Both the position numbers and the translations under genes were made by a program. The notes beneath the pieces are model-generated. The model saw only the letters and a list, made by a program, of their open reading frames with translations, was not told the DNA's origin and searched no databases. This document shows, one piece after another, positions 18,466 to 26,996 of a stretch of 34,177 nucleotides of DNA. The DNA lies in NCBI GenBank assembly GCA_029266835.1, contig JAQSWD010000029.1:1-34177 (forward strand), in the 5' to 3' direction. The stretch is from Steroidobacteraceae bacterium. Lineage in GTDB: Bacteria > Pseudomonadota > Gammaproteobacteria > Steroidobacterales > Steroidobacteraceae. The stretch's first letter is position 1, and each line of letters opens with the position of its first letter.

Positions 18466-19701
18466 TCAACCGCCGAAGCGTCTCAGGTCGAAGCCGGTGA
18501 GGTCGGGTCGCGGCCGCCCGGCGACCAGGTCCGCGACCGCGCGTGCCGTCACCGCCGCCAGCGTCAGGCCGATGTGCTGGTGGGCGAACGCGTAGTACAG
18601 GCCGGGCAGCGCTGCCGATCGGCCGATGGCGGGTAGATAGTCAGGAAGCACCGGGCGCGGGCCCACCCAGGCCGGTGCCGCTTCGTCGCAGGTGTATCCC
18701 AGCTCGCGCACCGACGCGCGCAGCCATGCCGCCTTGCGTGGGTCCGCGGGTGCGTCGCTGGCCGTGAACTCCATGAAGCTGGTGGCGCGCATGCGTCCCG
18801 CCATGGGCGTGACGACGATGTTCTGGTCGGAGTAGACGATGGGGGCGTCCACGAGCGGCGCGGCGTCGGGCATCTGCACATGGTATCCGCGCGCCGCTTC
18901 GATCGGCACCTTGAGCCCGAAAGGTTTCAGCAGTGGCCCCGACCAGACACCGGCGCAGACCACGGCCGCGGTTACGCGGGTGCTGCTGCCGGGTGTGACC
19001 ACCTCGCAGCCTTCCGGCGCGGGGCGAATGGCCATCACCTCATGGCGCTGGAAGCTCGCGCCGAGCTTCCTGGCGGCGGCGGCGAAGGCGCGCACCACTT
19101 CGAGTGGATCGAGCACGTGCGCGCAATTCGGAAACCAGAGACCGGCGCCGTGTTCGGCGCGTGCGGCATTACGCGCCGCCTCCACGACCTCGGCGGGCGC
19201 GGGGCGAGTGGCGACCTCCAGCTTTTCCATGGCCTTCGCCTGTGCTTGCGCGTCGCGCGCCGCGCTGCGGCCCATCCAGACCTGGAAGTGGCCGTTCTGG
19301 CGAATGAGATCCGGACGCTCGGCTTGCGCGAGAAGTTCGATCAGCGCCGGCACCGCGGGGCGGACGAAGGGCGCCAGCAATGCTGTGTGTTCGCGGCGCT
19401 GGAACGCAGCCCTTGCGAATCTCATGGCCCAGGGCGAGAGGATGCGGCGGAGCGGGATATCGAGCACGCCACCCAGCACAAACAACTCGCGCCAGAAGTT
19501 GAAAAGCAGGGCGGGCGCGGGCAGGGGCTCGACCAGCTCGGTGGCCACGTGCCCGGCATTGCCGAAGCTGGCACCGGCTTCACCCGGCGGCGCGCGATCG
19601 AACAACACCACGCGCCAGCCTTCGCGCGACAAGGCGAAGGCGGCCGCGGTGCCGATGACACCCGCGCCAATGATTGCGATCGACCTGGCTTGCTCCGCCA
19701 T
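18466..19701 (-). CDS. FAD-dependent D-amino-acid (D-hydroxyproline?) dehydrogenase, DadA-like
   Basis: This 411-residue FAD oxidoreductase of the DAO/DadA family has the N-terminal dinucleotide motif IAIIGAGVIGTAAAFALSREG, then FGNAGHVA and the C-terminal GLYYAFAHQHIGLTLA near the flavin. It is expected to oxidise a D-amino acid to the imino acid. Because it diverges from a 4-hydroxyproline 2-epimerase with only 30 bases between start codons, cis-4-hydroxy-D-proline is the most likely substrate, giving pyrroline-4-hydroxy-2-carboxylate. This is inferred from context. The start at ATG 19701 has a GGGAG site upstream; an earlier in-frame ATG (19761) would overlap the divergent gene. The later enzymes of the pathway are not in the window. 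The DUF748 gene follows closely. Confidence 0.85.
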   Translation of the reverse strand: MAEQARSIAIIGAGVIGTAAAFALSREGWRVVLFDRAPPGEAGASFGNAGHVATELVEPLPAPALLFNFWRELFVLGGVLDIPLRRILSPWAMRFARAAFQRREHTALLAPFVRPAVPALIELLAQAERPDLIRQNGHFQVWMGRSAARDAQAQAKAMEKLEVATRPAPAEVVEAARNAARAEHGAGLWFPNCAHVLDPLEVVRAFAAAARKLGASFQRHEVMAIRPAPEGCEVVTPGSSTRVTAAVVCAGVWSGPLLKPFGLKVPIEAARGYHVQMPDAAPLVDAPIVYSDQNIVVTPMAGRMRATSFMEFTASDAPADPRKAAWLRASVRELGYTCDEAAPAWVGPRPVLPDYLPAIGRSAALPGLYYAFAHQHIGLTLAAVTARAVADLVAGRPRPDLTGFDLRRFGG

Positions 19702-19731
19702 TCCCGGGCTCCCTTCGGTTAACGTATCACC

Positions 19732-20688
19732 ATGCGGAATATCCGTGTAATCGATTCCCACACCGGGGGCGAACCCACCCGCCTCGTGATGTCCGGTGGA
19801 CCCGACCTGGGCGATGGCGAGTTGTCAGAGCGCGCGCGGGTGTTTCGCGAGAACTTCGATGCCTATCGTTCGGCCATCGTCAATGAGCCGCGCGGGTCGG
19901 ATGTCATGGTGGGCGCGTTGCTGGTACCGCCGAGCCGCCCGGATTGCCAGCTCGGCGTGATCTTCTTCAACAACGTCGGGGTGCTGGGCATGTGCGGGCA
20001 CGGCACCGTCGGTGTGGTCGCATCGCTGGCGCATGCCGGGCAGCTGAAAACCGGCGCGCTGCGCATCGACACGCCCGTGGGTGCGGTGGACGCGCGGCTC
20101 CATGACAACGGCGAGGTCGAGGTCGCCAACGTGCCTAGCTACCGCAAGTCGCGGGCGGTGACCGCGGATGTGCCGGGCCATGGCCCGGTAACCGGTGATG
20201 TGGCCTGGGGTGGCAACTGGTTCTTCCTCGCGGATGGCGGCGACCGCGCCATCGAGCTTTCGCAGGTCGATGCATTGACCGAGTTCACCTGGCGCATACG
20301 CCAGGCCCTGAATGCGCAGGGCCATCCCGAAGTCGACCATGTCGAACTGTTCGGTCCGCCGCGTCTGGCGGGCGCCGACAGCCGGAATTTCGTGTTGTGT
20401 CCCGGCAAGGCGTACGACCGGTCACCCTGCGGTACGGGCACCAGCGCGAAACTCGCCTGCCTTGCGGCGGACGGGAAACTCGCCGAGGGAGAGGAGTGGG
20501 TGCAGGAAGGCATCGTGGGCAGCCATTTCCGCGGCCGTTTCCGCTGGATCGACCATTCCACCGGCACCATCGCGCCGACGATTGTTGGCCGCGCCTGGGT
20601 CATCTCCGAGAGCACCTTGCTGCTGGACCCCGCCGATCCCTATTGTTGGGGCATCCGGACGCAGGAGCGTCGCAAGCCTTTGGAATGA
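19732..20688 (+). CDS. 4-hydroxyproline 2-epimerase (proline racemase family)
   Basis: The enzyme interconverts trans-4-hydroxy-L-proline and cis-4-hydroxy-D-proline, the first step of bacterial hydroxyproline breakdown. The 318-residue protein has both catalytic cysteines of the epimerases, Cys88 in MCGHGTVG and Cys233 in DRSPCGTGTSAK. This separates it from the related dehydratases, which replace the first Cys. It also has HTGGEPTR near the N-terminus and WGGNWFFLAD, both usual for hydroxyproline epimerases rather than proline racemases. No Shine-Dalgarno site precedes ATG 19732; a weak -10-like TAACGT ends 6 bases upstream, so a leaderless message is possible. It pairs divergently with the DadA-like gene. 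Its 3' end is 12 bases from the convergent tRNA gene. Confidence 0.93.
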   Translation: MRNIRVIDSHTGGEPTRLVMSGGPDLGDGELSERARVFRENFDAYRSAIVNEPRGSDVMVGALLVPPSRPDCQLGVIFFNNVGVLGMCGHGTVGVVASLAHAGQLKTGALRIDTPVGAVDARLHDNGEVEVANVPSYRKSRAVTADVPGHGPVTGDVAWGGNWFFLADGGDRAIELSQVDALTEFTWRIRQALNAQGHPEVDHVELFGPPRLAGADSRNFVLCPGKAYDRSPCGTGTSAKLACLAADGKLAEGEEWVQEGIVGSHFRGRFRWIDHSTGTIAPTIVGRAWVISESTLLLDPADPYCWGIRTQERRKPLE

Positions 20689-20700
20689 CAGGGAAAGAGT

Positions 20701-20785
<85 letters not shown>

Positions 20786-20804
20786 AGGGTGCGAAGAGCG
20801 GCGC

Positions 20805-20833
20805 AATCTACGGTTCGGCGTGAGGACTGTCAA
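20805..20833 (-). promoter_or_regulatory. Near-consensus sigma-70 promoter of tRNA-Leu
   Basis: On the minus strand TTGACA (20833-20828) and TAGATT (20810-20805) are separated by exactly 17 bases. The expected start is about 20798, leaving a leader of about 13 bases. The region after the -10 is GC-rich (GCGCCGC), as in stringently controlled stable-RNA promoters. The TGA stop of the beta/gamma-crystallin gene (20832-20830) lies within the -35 box. Confidence 0.88.
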
Positions 20834-21195
20834 TTTCCCGGGGGTGGGGTCTCGGGATCGCGGAACACTCCCAGGCTGACCTCATCGCGGCGGCGCACCG
20901 AGGTAATGGCGTCGTCCAGGCCCAGTTCGCGCAACGACCCATACTTGCCGGCCTCCAATGTCACGCAGCTGCCGCCGAAATCCTCTTCGGTGCACAGCAC
21001 CCAGGCGCCTTTCTCGATGACCAGCGACGAAGCACGATCGTTGAAATTCAGGCTTCCGAGCTGCCGCAGATCGATGACGACGTTCAGCGGGCGGCCCTGA
21101 AAGTCGCCGTCCGTATAGAGCGTGAGATCAGCGGCGCCAGCGACCGAAGCCAGCGTGCAGAGGGTGAACAGGGACGTGGTTGCGGGTCTTTTCAT
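20830..21195 (-). CDS. Secreted beta/gamma-crystallin-fold protein
   Basis: The 121-residue protein has a signal peptide (1 to about 22, ending AGAAD) and a beta/gamma-crystallin domain. Two Greek-key motifs are visible: LTLYTDGDFQGRPLNV (about 23-38) with DRASSLVI, and WVLCTEEDFGGSCVTLEAGKYGSL with DDAITSVR. The pair Cys/Cys in WVLCTEEDFGGSC may form a disulfide in the periplasm. Bacterial members often bind calcium, but the precise D/N-x-x-S motifs here are only partly evident (NDRASS, LDDAITS). ATG 21195 has a GGAGAG site and begins the signal peptide. The gene is read toward tRNA-Leu with no gap for a terminator, so its transcript could run into the tRNA. Confidence 0.87.
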   Translation of the reverse strand: MKRPATTSLFTLCTLASVAGAADLTLYTDGDFQGRPLNVVIDLRQLGSLNFNDRASSLVIEKGAWVLCTEEDFGGSCVTLEAGKYGSLRELGLDDAITSVRRRDEVSLGVFRDPETPPPGN

Positions 21196-21286
21196 GGCGG
21201 CTCTCCCGTGGTGACCCATCGTGCGAGTAGCACCGCAATACTGTCTGTCGGACCCGGCAACGCGGGGGGAGTAGAATCGCCCCACT

Positions 21287-23392
21287 TTGAAACGACAACA
21301 TGGCAAGCGCGGCCGCCGGGAAAGTCCGCGCAATGAACCTCGTCCGGCGCAAACGCATCGAGGGCAGTCCAGCTCCACTCATCTGAAGACGGCCGAGGGT
21401 GTGGTCAGCGCCAATCGCGCAGGCTTCGGCTTCGTACGCGTGCAGGGCATGGAAGAGTCGGTCTTCCTGCCGCCTCCCCAGATGATGGGTGTGATGCACG
21501 GCGACCGCGTGCGCGTCTCCGTCGAGCGCGGCCGTGATGGTCGCTACTCCGGCAAGCTCGAGAAAATTCTCGAACACGCCACCAAGGCCTTCGTGGGCAC
21601 CATGGAGATCCATGGCCGCACGGCCTTCGTCACGGCCGCCGACCGCCGCATCGGCATGCGATGCCTCGTGGCGCCCAATGATCTCAACGGCGCGCGTCAC
21701 GGCGATTGGGTGATAGCCGCGGTCACCCGTTATGCCGGCCAGGGTTCCAGTCCGCAGGCGCGCGTGACACGCCGTCTCGATCCGGAGAAGCCCGTCGAGC
21801 TTGCCACCGAAGCCGCCGTCGCGCGTTTCGATCTGCCGCGCGAGTTCACACCCGAGGCGATCCGCGAAGCCGAAGCCTTCGGCACCGAGGTGGACCCGGC
21901 CGAAGCCGCGCGCCGCGTCGACCTGCGCGTGCTGCCGCTGGTCACCATCGATGGTGAAACAGCCAAGGATTTCGATGACGCCGTGTATGCCGAGCCGCAT
22001 CCCCGGGGTTTCAGGCTCATCGTCGCCATTGCCGACGTGAGCTACTACGTGCGGCGGGGCACGGCGCTCGATGCCTGCGCGCGCGAGCGCGGCACCAGCG
22101 TGTATTTTCCGACCACCGTCATCCCCATGCTGCCGTTCGCGTTGTCGAACGTGTTGTGCTCGCTGCAACCGCATGTCGATCGCCTGTGTCTCGCGGCCGA
22201 CATGATCGTGTCGAAGACCGGCGTGCTGCTGGAAACCCAGGTTTATCCGGCGGTAATGCGCTCGGCGAAACGACTCACCTACACGCTGGCGTTCGCGGCG
22301 CTGTTCGAAGGCCGGCCCGAGGCGCGTGCCGAGCTGGGTGCGCTCACCGACAAGCTGCTGCCGCTGCTCGACGTGTATCGCGCGCTGCTGAAAGCGCGGC
22401 ACAAGCGCGGTGCGCTCGAGTTCGACGCCGCCGAGGCGGAATTCGACATCGACGAGGCCGGACGAATCCAGCGTGTGTACCTGTACGAACGTAACGAAGC
22501 GCACAAGCTGATCGAAGAATGCATGATTCTCGCCAACGACGCGGTGGCGCGCGCGCTGGAGCAGGCGCGCGTGGGCACGCTGTACCGCGTGCACGGCAAG
22601 CCCGAGGAAAAGAAGATCGACGTGCTGCTCGAGACGCTGAACGCATTGGGCGTGGCCGCCGAGTTGCCCGAAGACGTGCAGCCGCGCGATTTCCGCGCGA
22701 TCACCGACCGCTTCCCGAACGACGAACAGCGTCCGTTCCTCGAATCGCTGGTGGTGCGCTCCATGCAGCAGGCCATCTACCAGCCCGACAACATCGGGCA
22801 CTTCGGACTGGCGCTGCGGCACTACGCGCATTTCACCTCGCCGATCCGCCGTTATCCCGACCTCGTGGTGCACCGCTCGCTGCGCGCGCTGCTGTCGGAT
22901 GCCGACCCGCACGGCCAGCGTTACGACGGCGCGCAGCTCGCCATCGCGGGCGCCGAACTCACGCAGCTGGAGAAGCGCGCCGACGAGTCCGACCGCTACG
23001 TGAACGCCTGGCTCAAGTGCGTCTATCTACGCGACCGCATCGGCCAGACCTTCGAAGGCCTCATCACCACGGTGGTGGAGTTCGGCGCCTTCGTGCAGCT
23101 CACCGCGGTGGGCACCGATGGACTGCTGCATCTCGATAACCTGCGCGACGATGAGTACTCAATGGAGCCGGGCGGCCGTGCCTGGGTGGGCCGCAACTCG
23201 AAGCGGCGGCTGGGCATGGGCACGCGCGTGCACGTCATCGTCACTTCGGTGAATCCGATCGAAGGTCTCGTCGACCTGGCACTGGTGGAAGTGGAAGGCG
23301 GGCCGGCCCCAAAGATGCAGAAGTCGCCGCATCGCAAGGCTTCTTCGCATCGGGCGACGTCGACGCGGAAAAAGCACGGCCGGGAGAAATAG
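21287..23392 (+). CDS. rnr: Ribonuclease R, short form without N-terminal winged helix
   Basis: RNase R is a processive 3'-5' exoribonuclease that degrades structured RNA. The 701-residue protein has cold-shock domains (AEGVVSANRAGFGFVRVQG, about 36-54), then the RNB catalytic domain with DGETAKDFDDAV (Asp222, 228, 230, 231 as metal ligands). HFGLALRHYAHFTSPIRRYPDL, a C-terminal S1 domain (TFEGLITTVVEFGAFVQL) and a basic tail follow. E. coli RNase R (813 residues) has an N-terminal winged helix before the first cold-shock domain; here only about 35 basic residues precede it. The start is TTG 21287. A TAGAAT hexamer at 21272-21277 may be the -10, giving a very short leader. rlmB starts directly after the stop. 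Confidence 0.95.
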   Translation: MKRQHGKRGRRESPRNEPRPAQTHRGQSSSTHLKTAEGVVSANRAGFGFVRVQGMEESVFLPPPQMMGVMHGDRVRVSVERGRDGRYSGKLEKILEHATKAFVGTMEIHGRTAFVTAADRRIGMRCLVAPNDLNGARHGDWVIAAVTRYAGQGSSPQARVTRRLDPEKPVELATEAAVARFDLPREFTPEAIREAEAFGTEVDPAEAARRVDLRVLPLVTIDGETAKDFDDAVYAEPHPRGFRLIVAIADVSYYVRRGTALDACARERGTSVYFPTTVIPMLPFALSNVLCSLQPHVDRLCLAADMIVSKTGVLLETQVYPAVMRSAKRLTYTLAFAALFEGRPEARAELGALTDKLLPLLDVYRALLKARHKRGALEFDAAEAEFDIDEAGRIQRVYLYERNEAHKLIEECMILANDAVARALEQARVGTLYRVHGKPEEKKIDVLLETLNALGVAAELPEDVQPRDFRAITDRFPNDEQRPFLESLVVRSMQQAIYQPDNIGHFGLALRHYAHFTSPIRRYPDLVVHRSLRALLSDADPHGQRYDGAQLAIAGAELTQLEKRADESDRYVNAWLKCVYLRDRIGQTFEGLITTVVEFGAFVQLTAVGTDGLLHLDNLRDDEYSMEPGGRAWVGRNSKRRLGMGTRVHVIVTSVNPIEGLVDLALVEVEGGPAPKMQKSPHRKASSHRATSTRKKHGREK

Positions 23393-24160
23393 GTGAGCGA
23401 AAAGGTCTACGGCCTTCACGCGGTGCGCGCGTTGCTCGAACGGCATGCGTCTCGCGTGGGTGGCGTGACGATCGTCGAGGGACGCGCCGAACCGCGGGTC
23501 GCCGAGATCCAGGCTCTCGCGCAGAAGGCGGGTAAGGCCATCAAGCGCGCGCCTCCGGCGACGTTCAAACAGTTGTTCGGCGACGCCGTACACCAGGGCG
23601 TCTATGTCGATGTTCAGCCGCTGGAACCCTGGCATGAAGAAGAGCTGGTGGCGGGAATCACGGCGCAACTCGAGCCGCCGGATGGAAAAGGAAAAGGATC
23701 GCCGCTGGTGCTGGTGCTCGACGGCGTGCAGGACCCTCACAACCTCGGCGCCTGCCTGCGCACGGCCAATGCCTGCGGCGCGCTGGCCGTGGTGATCCCG
23801 AAGGATCGCGCCGTGCAGTTGAACGCCACGGTACGAAAGGTGGCCGCGGGCGCCGCCGAAGCCACGCCCCTGGCGGTGGTGACCAACCTGGCGCGCACGC
23901 TGCGATTGCTCAAGGACGCAGGCCTCTGGATCGTCGGCGCCGACGCCGAGGCGCCGAAGCTCGCGCAGGAAACCGACCTTTCGGGCCCGATTGCGCTGGT
24001 CATGGGGGCGGAAGGCTCGGGTCTGCGGCAGCTCACCCGCGATACCTGCGATCTGCTGGTCCGGCTGCCCCAACGGGGCGAAGTGGAGAGCCTGAACGTG
24101 TCCGTGGCCACCGGAATGCTGCTATACGAGGCTTTGCGCCAGCGAATCAGCGCTAAGTAG
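23393..24160 (+). CDS. rlmB: 23S rRNA 2'-O-methyltransferase RlmB
   Basis: RlmB methylates the 2'-OH of G2251 (E. coli numbering) in the 23S rRNA P-loop using S-adenosylmethionine. The 255-residue SpoU-family protein has an N-terminal L30e-like substrate-binding domain ([14 protein letters not shown]...). The trefoil-knot catalytic domain carries motif 1 [14 protein letters not shown], motif 2 [15 protein letters not shown] and motif 3 [13 protein letters not shown]. It starts at GTG 23393, immediately after the rnr stop, with a GGGAGA site inside rnr. The rnr-rlmB pair upstream of rpsF is the same order as in E. coli. Confidence 0.95.
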   Translation: MSEKVYGLHAVRALLERHASRVGGVTIVEGRAEPRVAEIQALAQKAGKAIKRAPPATFKQLFGDAVHQGVYVDVQPLEPWHEEELVAGITAQLEPPDGKGKGSPLVLVLDGVQDPHNLGACLRTANACGALAVVIPKDRAVQLNATVRKVAAGAAEATPLAVVTNLARTLRLLKDAGLWIVGADAEAPKLAQETDLSGPIALVMGAEGSGLRQLTRDTCDLLVRLPQRGEVESLNVSVATGMLLYEALRQRISAK

Positions 24161-24193
24161 CTGATTTTCGGGCCGCTGGCTCGCGTTGGTTAC

Positions 24194-24222
24194 TTGCGCG
24201 CGCGTTGGGCCGCCGGTATTCT
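24194..24222 (+). promoter_or_regulatory. Promoter of the rpsF operon
   Basis: TTGCGC (24194-24199) and TATTCT (24217-24222) are spaced by exactly 17 bases. Transcription would start near 24229, giving a leader of about 60 bases that contains the S6:S18-type hairpin. No other convincing pair is seen in the 131 bases between rlmB and rpsF. Confidence 0.7.
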
Positions 24223-24244
24223 TCGCGCCCGTTTTCTACCCCTT

Positions 24245-24272
24245 GCCACACCGCCAACCTCAGGCGGGTGGC
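24245..24272 (+). promoter_or_regulatory. S6:S18-binding leader hairpin (autoregulation of rpsF operon)
   Basis: GCCAC (24245-24249), a bulged A, CCGCC (24251-24255), loop AACCTCA, then GGCGG and GTGGC (24263-24272) form a 10-bp bulged hairpin 19 bases before the rpsF ATG. Hairpins of this form ahead of rpsF mimic the 16S site for S6 and S18 and let the S6:S18 complex repress its own operon in many bacteria. Assigned by position and shape; a covariance-model search would settle it. Confidence 0.7.
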
Positions 24273-24291
24273 TAATCCACAAGGAGTATCC

Positions 24292-24696
24292 ATGAGGCAT
24301 TACGAAATCGTGTTCCTGGTCCATCCGGACCAGAGCGAACAAGTCCCGGCCATGATCGAGCGCTACCGCGGAATGATCACCAGCGGTGGTGGCACGGTGC
24401 ACCGTCTCGAAGACTGGGGCCGTCGCCAGCTCACTTTCCCCATCGCCAAGGTTCACAAGGCCCACTACGTTCTGCTGAACATCGAGTGCGACCAGAAGAT
24501 CCTGGCCGAGCTCACCGGCGCGTTCCGTTTCTCGGACGCCGTGTTGCGCCACCTGGTCGTCAACATGGACGAGGCCGTGACCGAACCCTCGCCGATGGCC
24601 AAGGCCGCGCAGGAAGAGAAGGAAGGCGGCCCGCGCCGCAGCCGTGACGATTCGCCGTTTGCCAGCGATGACGACGACATGGGAGTGAACGCTTAA
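24292..24696 (+). CDS. rpsF: Ribosomal protein S6
   Basis: S6 is a 30S protein that binds the central domain of 16S rRNA together with S18. The 134-residue protein shows the family N-terminus [18 protein letters not shown], the [26 protein letters not shown] segment and an acidic Asp-rich tail. ATG 24292 has a strong AAGGAG site (24281-24286). The in-frame upstream TTG (24205) is within the promoter and is not used. The stop TAA is followed directly by the rpsR ATG. Confidence 0.97.
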   Translation: MRHYEIVFLVHPDQSEQVPAMIERYRGMITSGGGTVHRLEDWGRRQLTFPIAKVHKAHYVLLNIECDQKILAELTGAFRFSDAVLRHLVVNMDEAVTEPSPMAKAAQEEKEGGPRRSRDDSPFASDDDDMGVNA

Positions 24697-24978
24697 ATGA
24701 AAGACGATAAACCGCGTCGCAGTGGCCCGGGTGGTGGTGGTGCCGGTGGCGGCAACCGTTCCTTCTCGCGCCGTCGCAAGTTCTGCCGCTTCACGGCCGA
24801 AGGCGTCAAACAGATCGACTACAAGGATCTGGCCGTCCTGAAGCAGTACATCACCGAAACCGGCAAGATCGTCCCCAGCCGCATCACCGGCACGAAGGCT
24901 TTCTACCAGCGCCAGCTCTCGGCCGCGATCAAGCGCGCCCGTTATCTCTCGCTGCTGCCTTACACCGACCAGCATTGA
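24697..24978 (+). CDS. rpsR: Ribosomal protein S18
   Basis: S18 forms a heterodimer with S6 on the 30S platform. The 93-residue protein has a Gly/Arg-rich N-terminal extension ([18 protein letters not shown]) about 15 residues longer than in E. coli. The conserved core is [47 protein letters not shown]. It begins directly after the rpsF stop, so it probably depends on coupled translation. rplI follows after 8 bases. Confidence 0.97.
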   Translation: MKDDKPRRSGPGGGGAGGGNRSFSRRRKFCRFTAEGVKQIDYKDLAVLKQYITETGKIVPSRITGTKAFYQRQLSAAIKRARYLSLLPYTDQH

Positions 24979-24986
24979 GATAAATC

Positions 24987-25436
24987 ATGGACGTCATTCT
25001 GCTTACCAAGGTGGCGAACCTTGGAAACATCGGCGACCGCGTGAACGTGAAGTCCGGTTACGGCCGGAACTTCCTGTTGCCCAAGGGCAAGGCCACGCTG
25101 GCGACTCCCGACAACGTGAAGAAATTCGAAGCCCGCCGCGCCGAACTCGAGAAGATCGCTCGCGAACAGCTGCAGGACGCGGAGAAGCGCGCTGCCGCGT
25201 TCAAGGACTTCAAGCTGGAGATCACGGCGAAGGCCGGCACCGAAGGCAAGCTTTTCGGTTCCATCGGCACCGCCGACATCGCCGAGAAGGCAACGGCCGC
25301 CGGGCACAAGCTGGCGCGCGCCGAAGTGCGCCTGCCGACCGGCCCGCTGCGTACCGTGGGCGAGCACGTGGTTGCCCTGCACCTGCACACCGACATCGAT
25401 GTGCAATTGCCGGTGGTCATCACTGCCGAAGACTGA
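24987..25436 (+). CDS. rplI: Ribosomal protein L9
   Basis: L9 is an elongated 50S protein that supports reading-frame fidelity. The 149-residue protein has the N-terminal domain [36 protein letters not shown], the long connecting helix (about 40-75) and the C-terminal rRNA-binding domain ending DVQLPVVI. Length matches the family. It is the last gene of the rpsF-rpsR-rplI operon; an intrinsic terminator starts 24 bases after the stop. Confidence 0.97.
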   Translation: MDVILLTKVANLGNIGDRVNVKSGYGRNFLLPKGKATLATPDNVKKFEARRAELEKIAREQLQDAEKRAAAFKDFKLEITAKAGTEGKLFGSIGTADIAEKATAAGHKLARAEVRLPTGPLRTVGEHVVALHLHTDIDVQLPVVITAED

Positions 25437-25459
25437 GTTCGCGTAACTGCGTGATTGGA

Positions 25460-25498
25460 AACGCCGCTCCTCCGAAAAGAGGGGCGGCGTTTTCTTTT
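25460..25498 (+). terminator. Intrinsic terminator of the ribosomal-protein operon
   Basis: AACGCCGCTCCTC (25460-25472) pairs with GAGGGGCGGCGTT (25479-25491) over 13 bp, with one G-U pair and a CGAAAA loop. The T-rich tract TTTTCTTTT (25490-25498) follows. It separates rplI from dnaB, so dnaB needs its own promoter. Confidence 0.93.
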
Positions 25499-25577
25499 GG
25501 CCGATTTCTTTTCGCTAAATTCTTTCTCGCCTCCCGTCAAAACGGTCTAGGCGACCGGCATCCGAGAGTGGAAACTA

Positions 25578-25594
25578 TCTCCCCAGCGGGGAGA
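25578..25594 (+). promoter_or_regulatory. Hairpin covering the dnaB ribosome binding site
   Basis: TCTCCCC (25578-25584), loop AGC, GGGGAGA (25588-25594) is a perfect 7-bp hairpin. Its 3' arm is the Shine-Dalgarno sequence of dnaB, four bases before ATG 25599. Such a structure would limit initiation unless opened by a protein, RNA or coupled translation. Regulation is inferred from structure only. Confidence 0.6.
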
Positions 25595-25598
25595 GTCC

Positions 25599-26996
25599 AT
25601 GTCCAGCACGCCCAAGTTTCGTCGTGAAAAATCCATCAACAGCGATCTGCGAGCGCCGCCGCATTCGATCGAGGCGGAGCAGGCCGTGCTGGGCGGGCTC
25701 ATGCTGGATCGCGCGGCCTGGGACAATGTCGGCGACGTCATCGTGGCCGAGGATTTCTTCCGGCCCGACCACACGCTGATCTTCGAGAGCATCGCGGCGC
25801 TTTGCGCCGAGGCGCAGCCCTGCGATCCGGTCACGGTTTCCGAACATCTCCAGCGCCTCGGCAAGCTCAATGATGCGGGCGGGCTGGCTTACCTGGGCAC
25901 GCTCACGCGTGATACGCCGGGAGCGGCCAACGCCCGGGCTTACGCGGCCATCGTCAAGGAGCGCTCGCTGCTGCGGCAACTGGTCACCGTGGGTGGCGAG
26001 ATCGCCGGCTCGGTGTGGAACGAGGAAGGCGAAGAGGCGCGCGAGCTGGTCGAACAGGCCGAACGCAAGATCTTCGCCATCGCGGAAGGCTCGGCGCGCG
26101 GCAAGGGCTATGTGAGCGCCAAGCAGGCGCTGCCGGCGTTGATCGACCAGATCGACGACCTTTACAACAACCCGAACAAACCTCGCGGCCTGCCCACGGG
26201 TTTCATCGATTTCGACGCCAAGACTGGTGGCCTGCGCGGCGGCGACCTGCTGGTGGTCGCCGGGCGCCCATCGATGGGCAAGTCCACGCTGGCCATCAAC
26301 ATGGCGGAACATGCTGCGTTGAAGGAAGGCATCCGCGCGTCGGTGGCCATCTTCTCGCTGGAAATGCCGGCCGAGCAGATCCTCACGCGCATGTTGTCGT
26401 CGGTGGGAAGCGTGCACCTGGGGAACATCCGCAGCGGCAAGCTTTCCGAAGACGACTGGCCGCGTATCACGGGGGCCACCAAGCAGCTGCAGGACGCCAA
26501 GATCTTCATCGACGACACGCCGGCGCTCACGCCCACGGAATTGCGCGCGCGTTCGCGACGCATCAAGCGGGAGCACGGCCTCAATCTCATCGTCGTGGAC
26601 TATCTACAGCTCATGACGGTGCCGGGCACCAAGGAGAACCGCGCGACCGAGATCTCGGAAATCTCGCGCGGCCTGAAGGCCCTGGCGAAGGAACTGGACT
26701 GCCCGGTCATCGCGCTGTCGCAGCTGAACCGCGGCGTGGAGCAGCGCGAGAACAAGAAGCCGGTGATGTCGGATCTTCGTGAATCAGGCGCGATCGAGCA
26801 GGACGCGGACATGATCCTGCTCATCTACCGCGACGAGGTCTACAACCGCGAGACCCCCAAGAAGGGTGTCGCCGAAATCGACCTGGCCAAGCATCGTAAC
26901 GGCGAAACCGGCGAGATCCGCCTGACCTTTCGCGGTGCGAACAGCCGCTTCGAGAACTACGTGGACCCCGCCTACGGCGAAGGAATCATGCGTTGA
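25599..26996 (+). CDS. dnaB: Replicative DNA helicase DnaB
   Basis: DnaB is the hexameric 5'-3' helicase of the replication fork. The 465-residue protein has the N-terminal DnaB domain (PPHSIEAEQAVLGGLMLD, about 17-34), a linker, and a RecA-like ATPase domain. Walker A is GRPSMGKST (222-230, Lys228), Walker B is LIVVDYLQLM, and ALSQLNRGVEQR and SDLRESGAIEQDADMI are the usual downstream motifs. No intein interrupts it. The position between rplI and alr is typical of Gammaproteobacteria. Its TGA overlaps the alr TTG start by TTGA (26993-26996). Confidence 0.97.
   Translation: MSSTPKFRREKSINSDLRAPPHSIEAEQAVLGGLMLDRAAWDNVGDVIVAEDFFRPDHTLIFESIAALCAEAQPCDPVTVSEHLQRLGKLNDAGGLAYLGTLTRDTPGAANARAYAAIVKERSLLRQLVTVGGEIAGSVWNEEGEEARELVEQAERKIFAIAEGSARGKGYVSAKQALPALIDQIDDLYNNPNKPRGLPTGFIDFDAKTGGLRGGDLLVVAGRPSMGKSTLAINMAEHAALKEGIRASVAIFSLEMPAEQILTRMLSSVGSVHLGNIRSGKLSEDDWPRITGATKQLQDAKIFIDDTPALTPTELRARSRRIKREHGLNLIVVDYLQLMTVPGTKENRATEISEISRGLKALAKELDCPVIALSQLNRGVEQRENKKPVMSDLRESGAIEQDADMILLIYRDEVYNRETPKKGVAEIDLAKHRNGETGEIRLTFRGANSRFENYVDPAYGEGIMR

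Noticed and set aside
21198..22912. Minus-strand frame of about 590 codons opposite rnr
   Set aside because: It reads through the reverse complement of conserved RNase R motifs and has no domain signature of its own.
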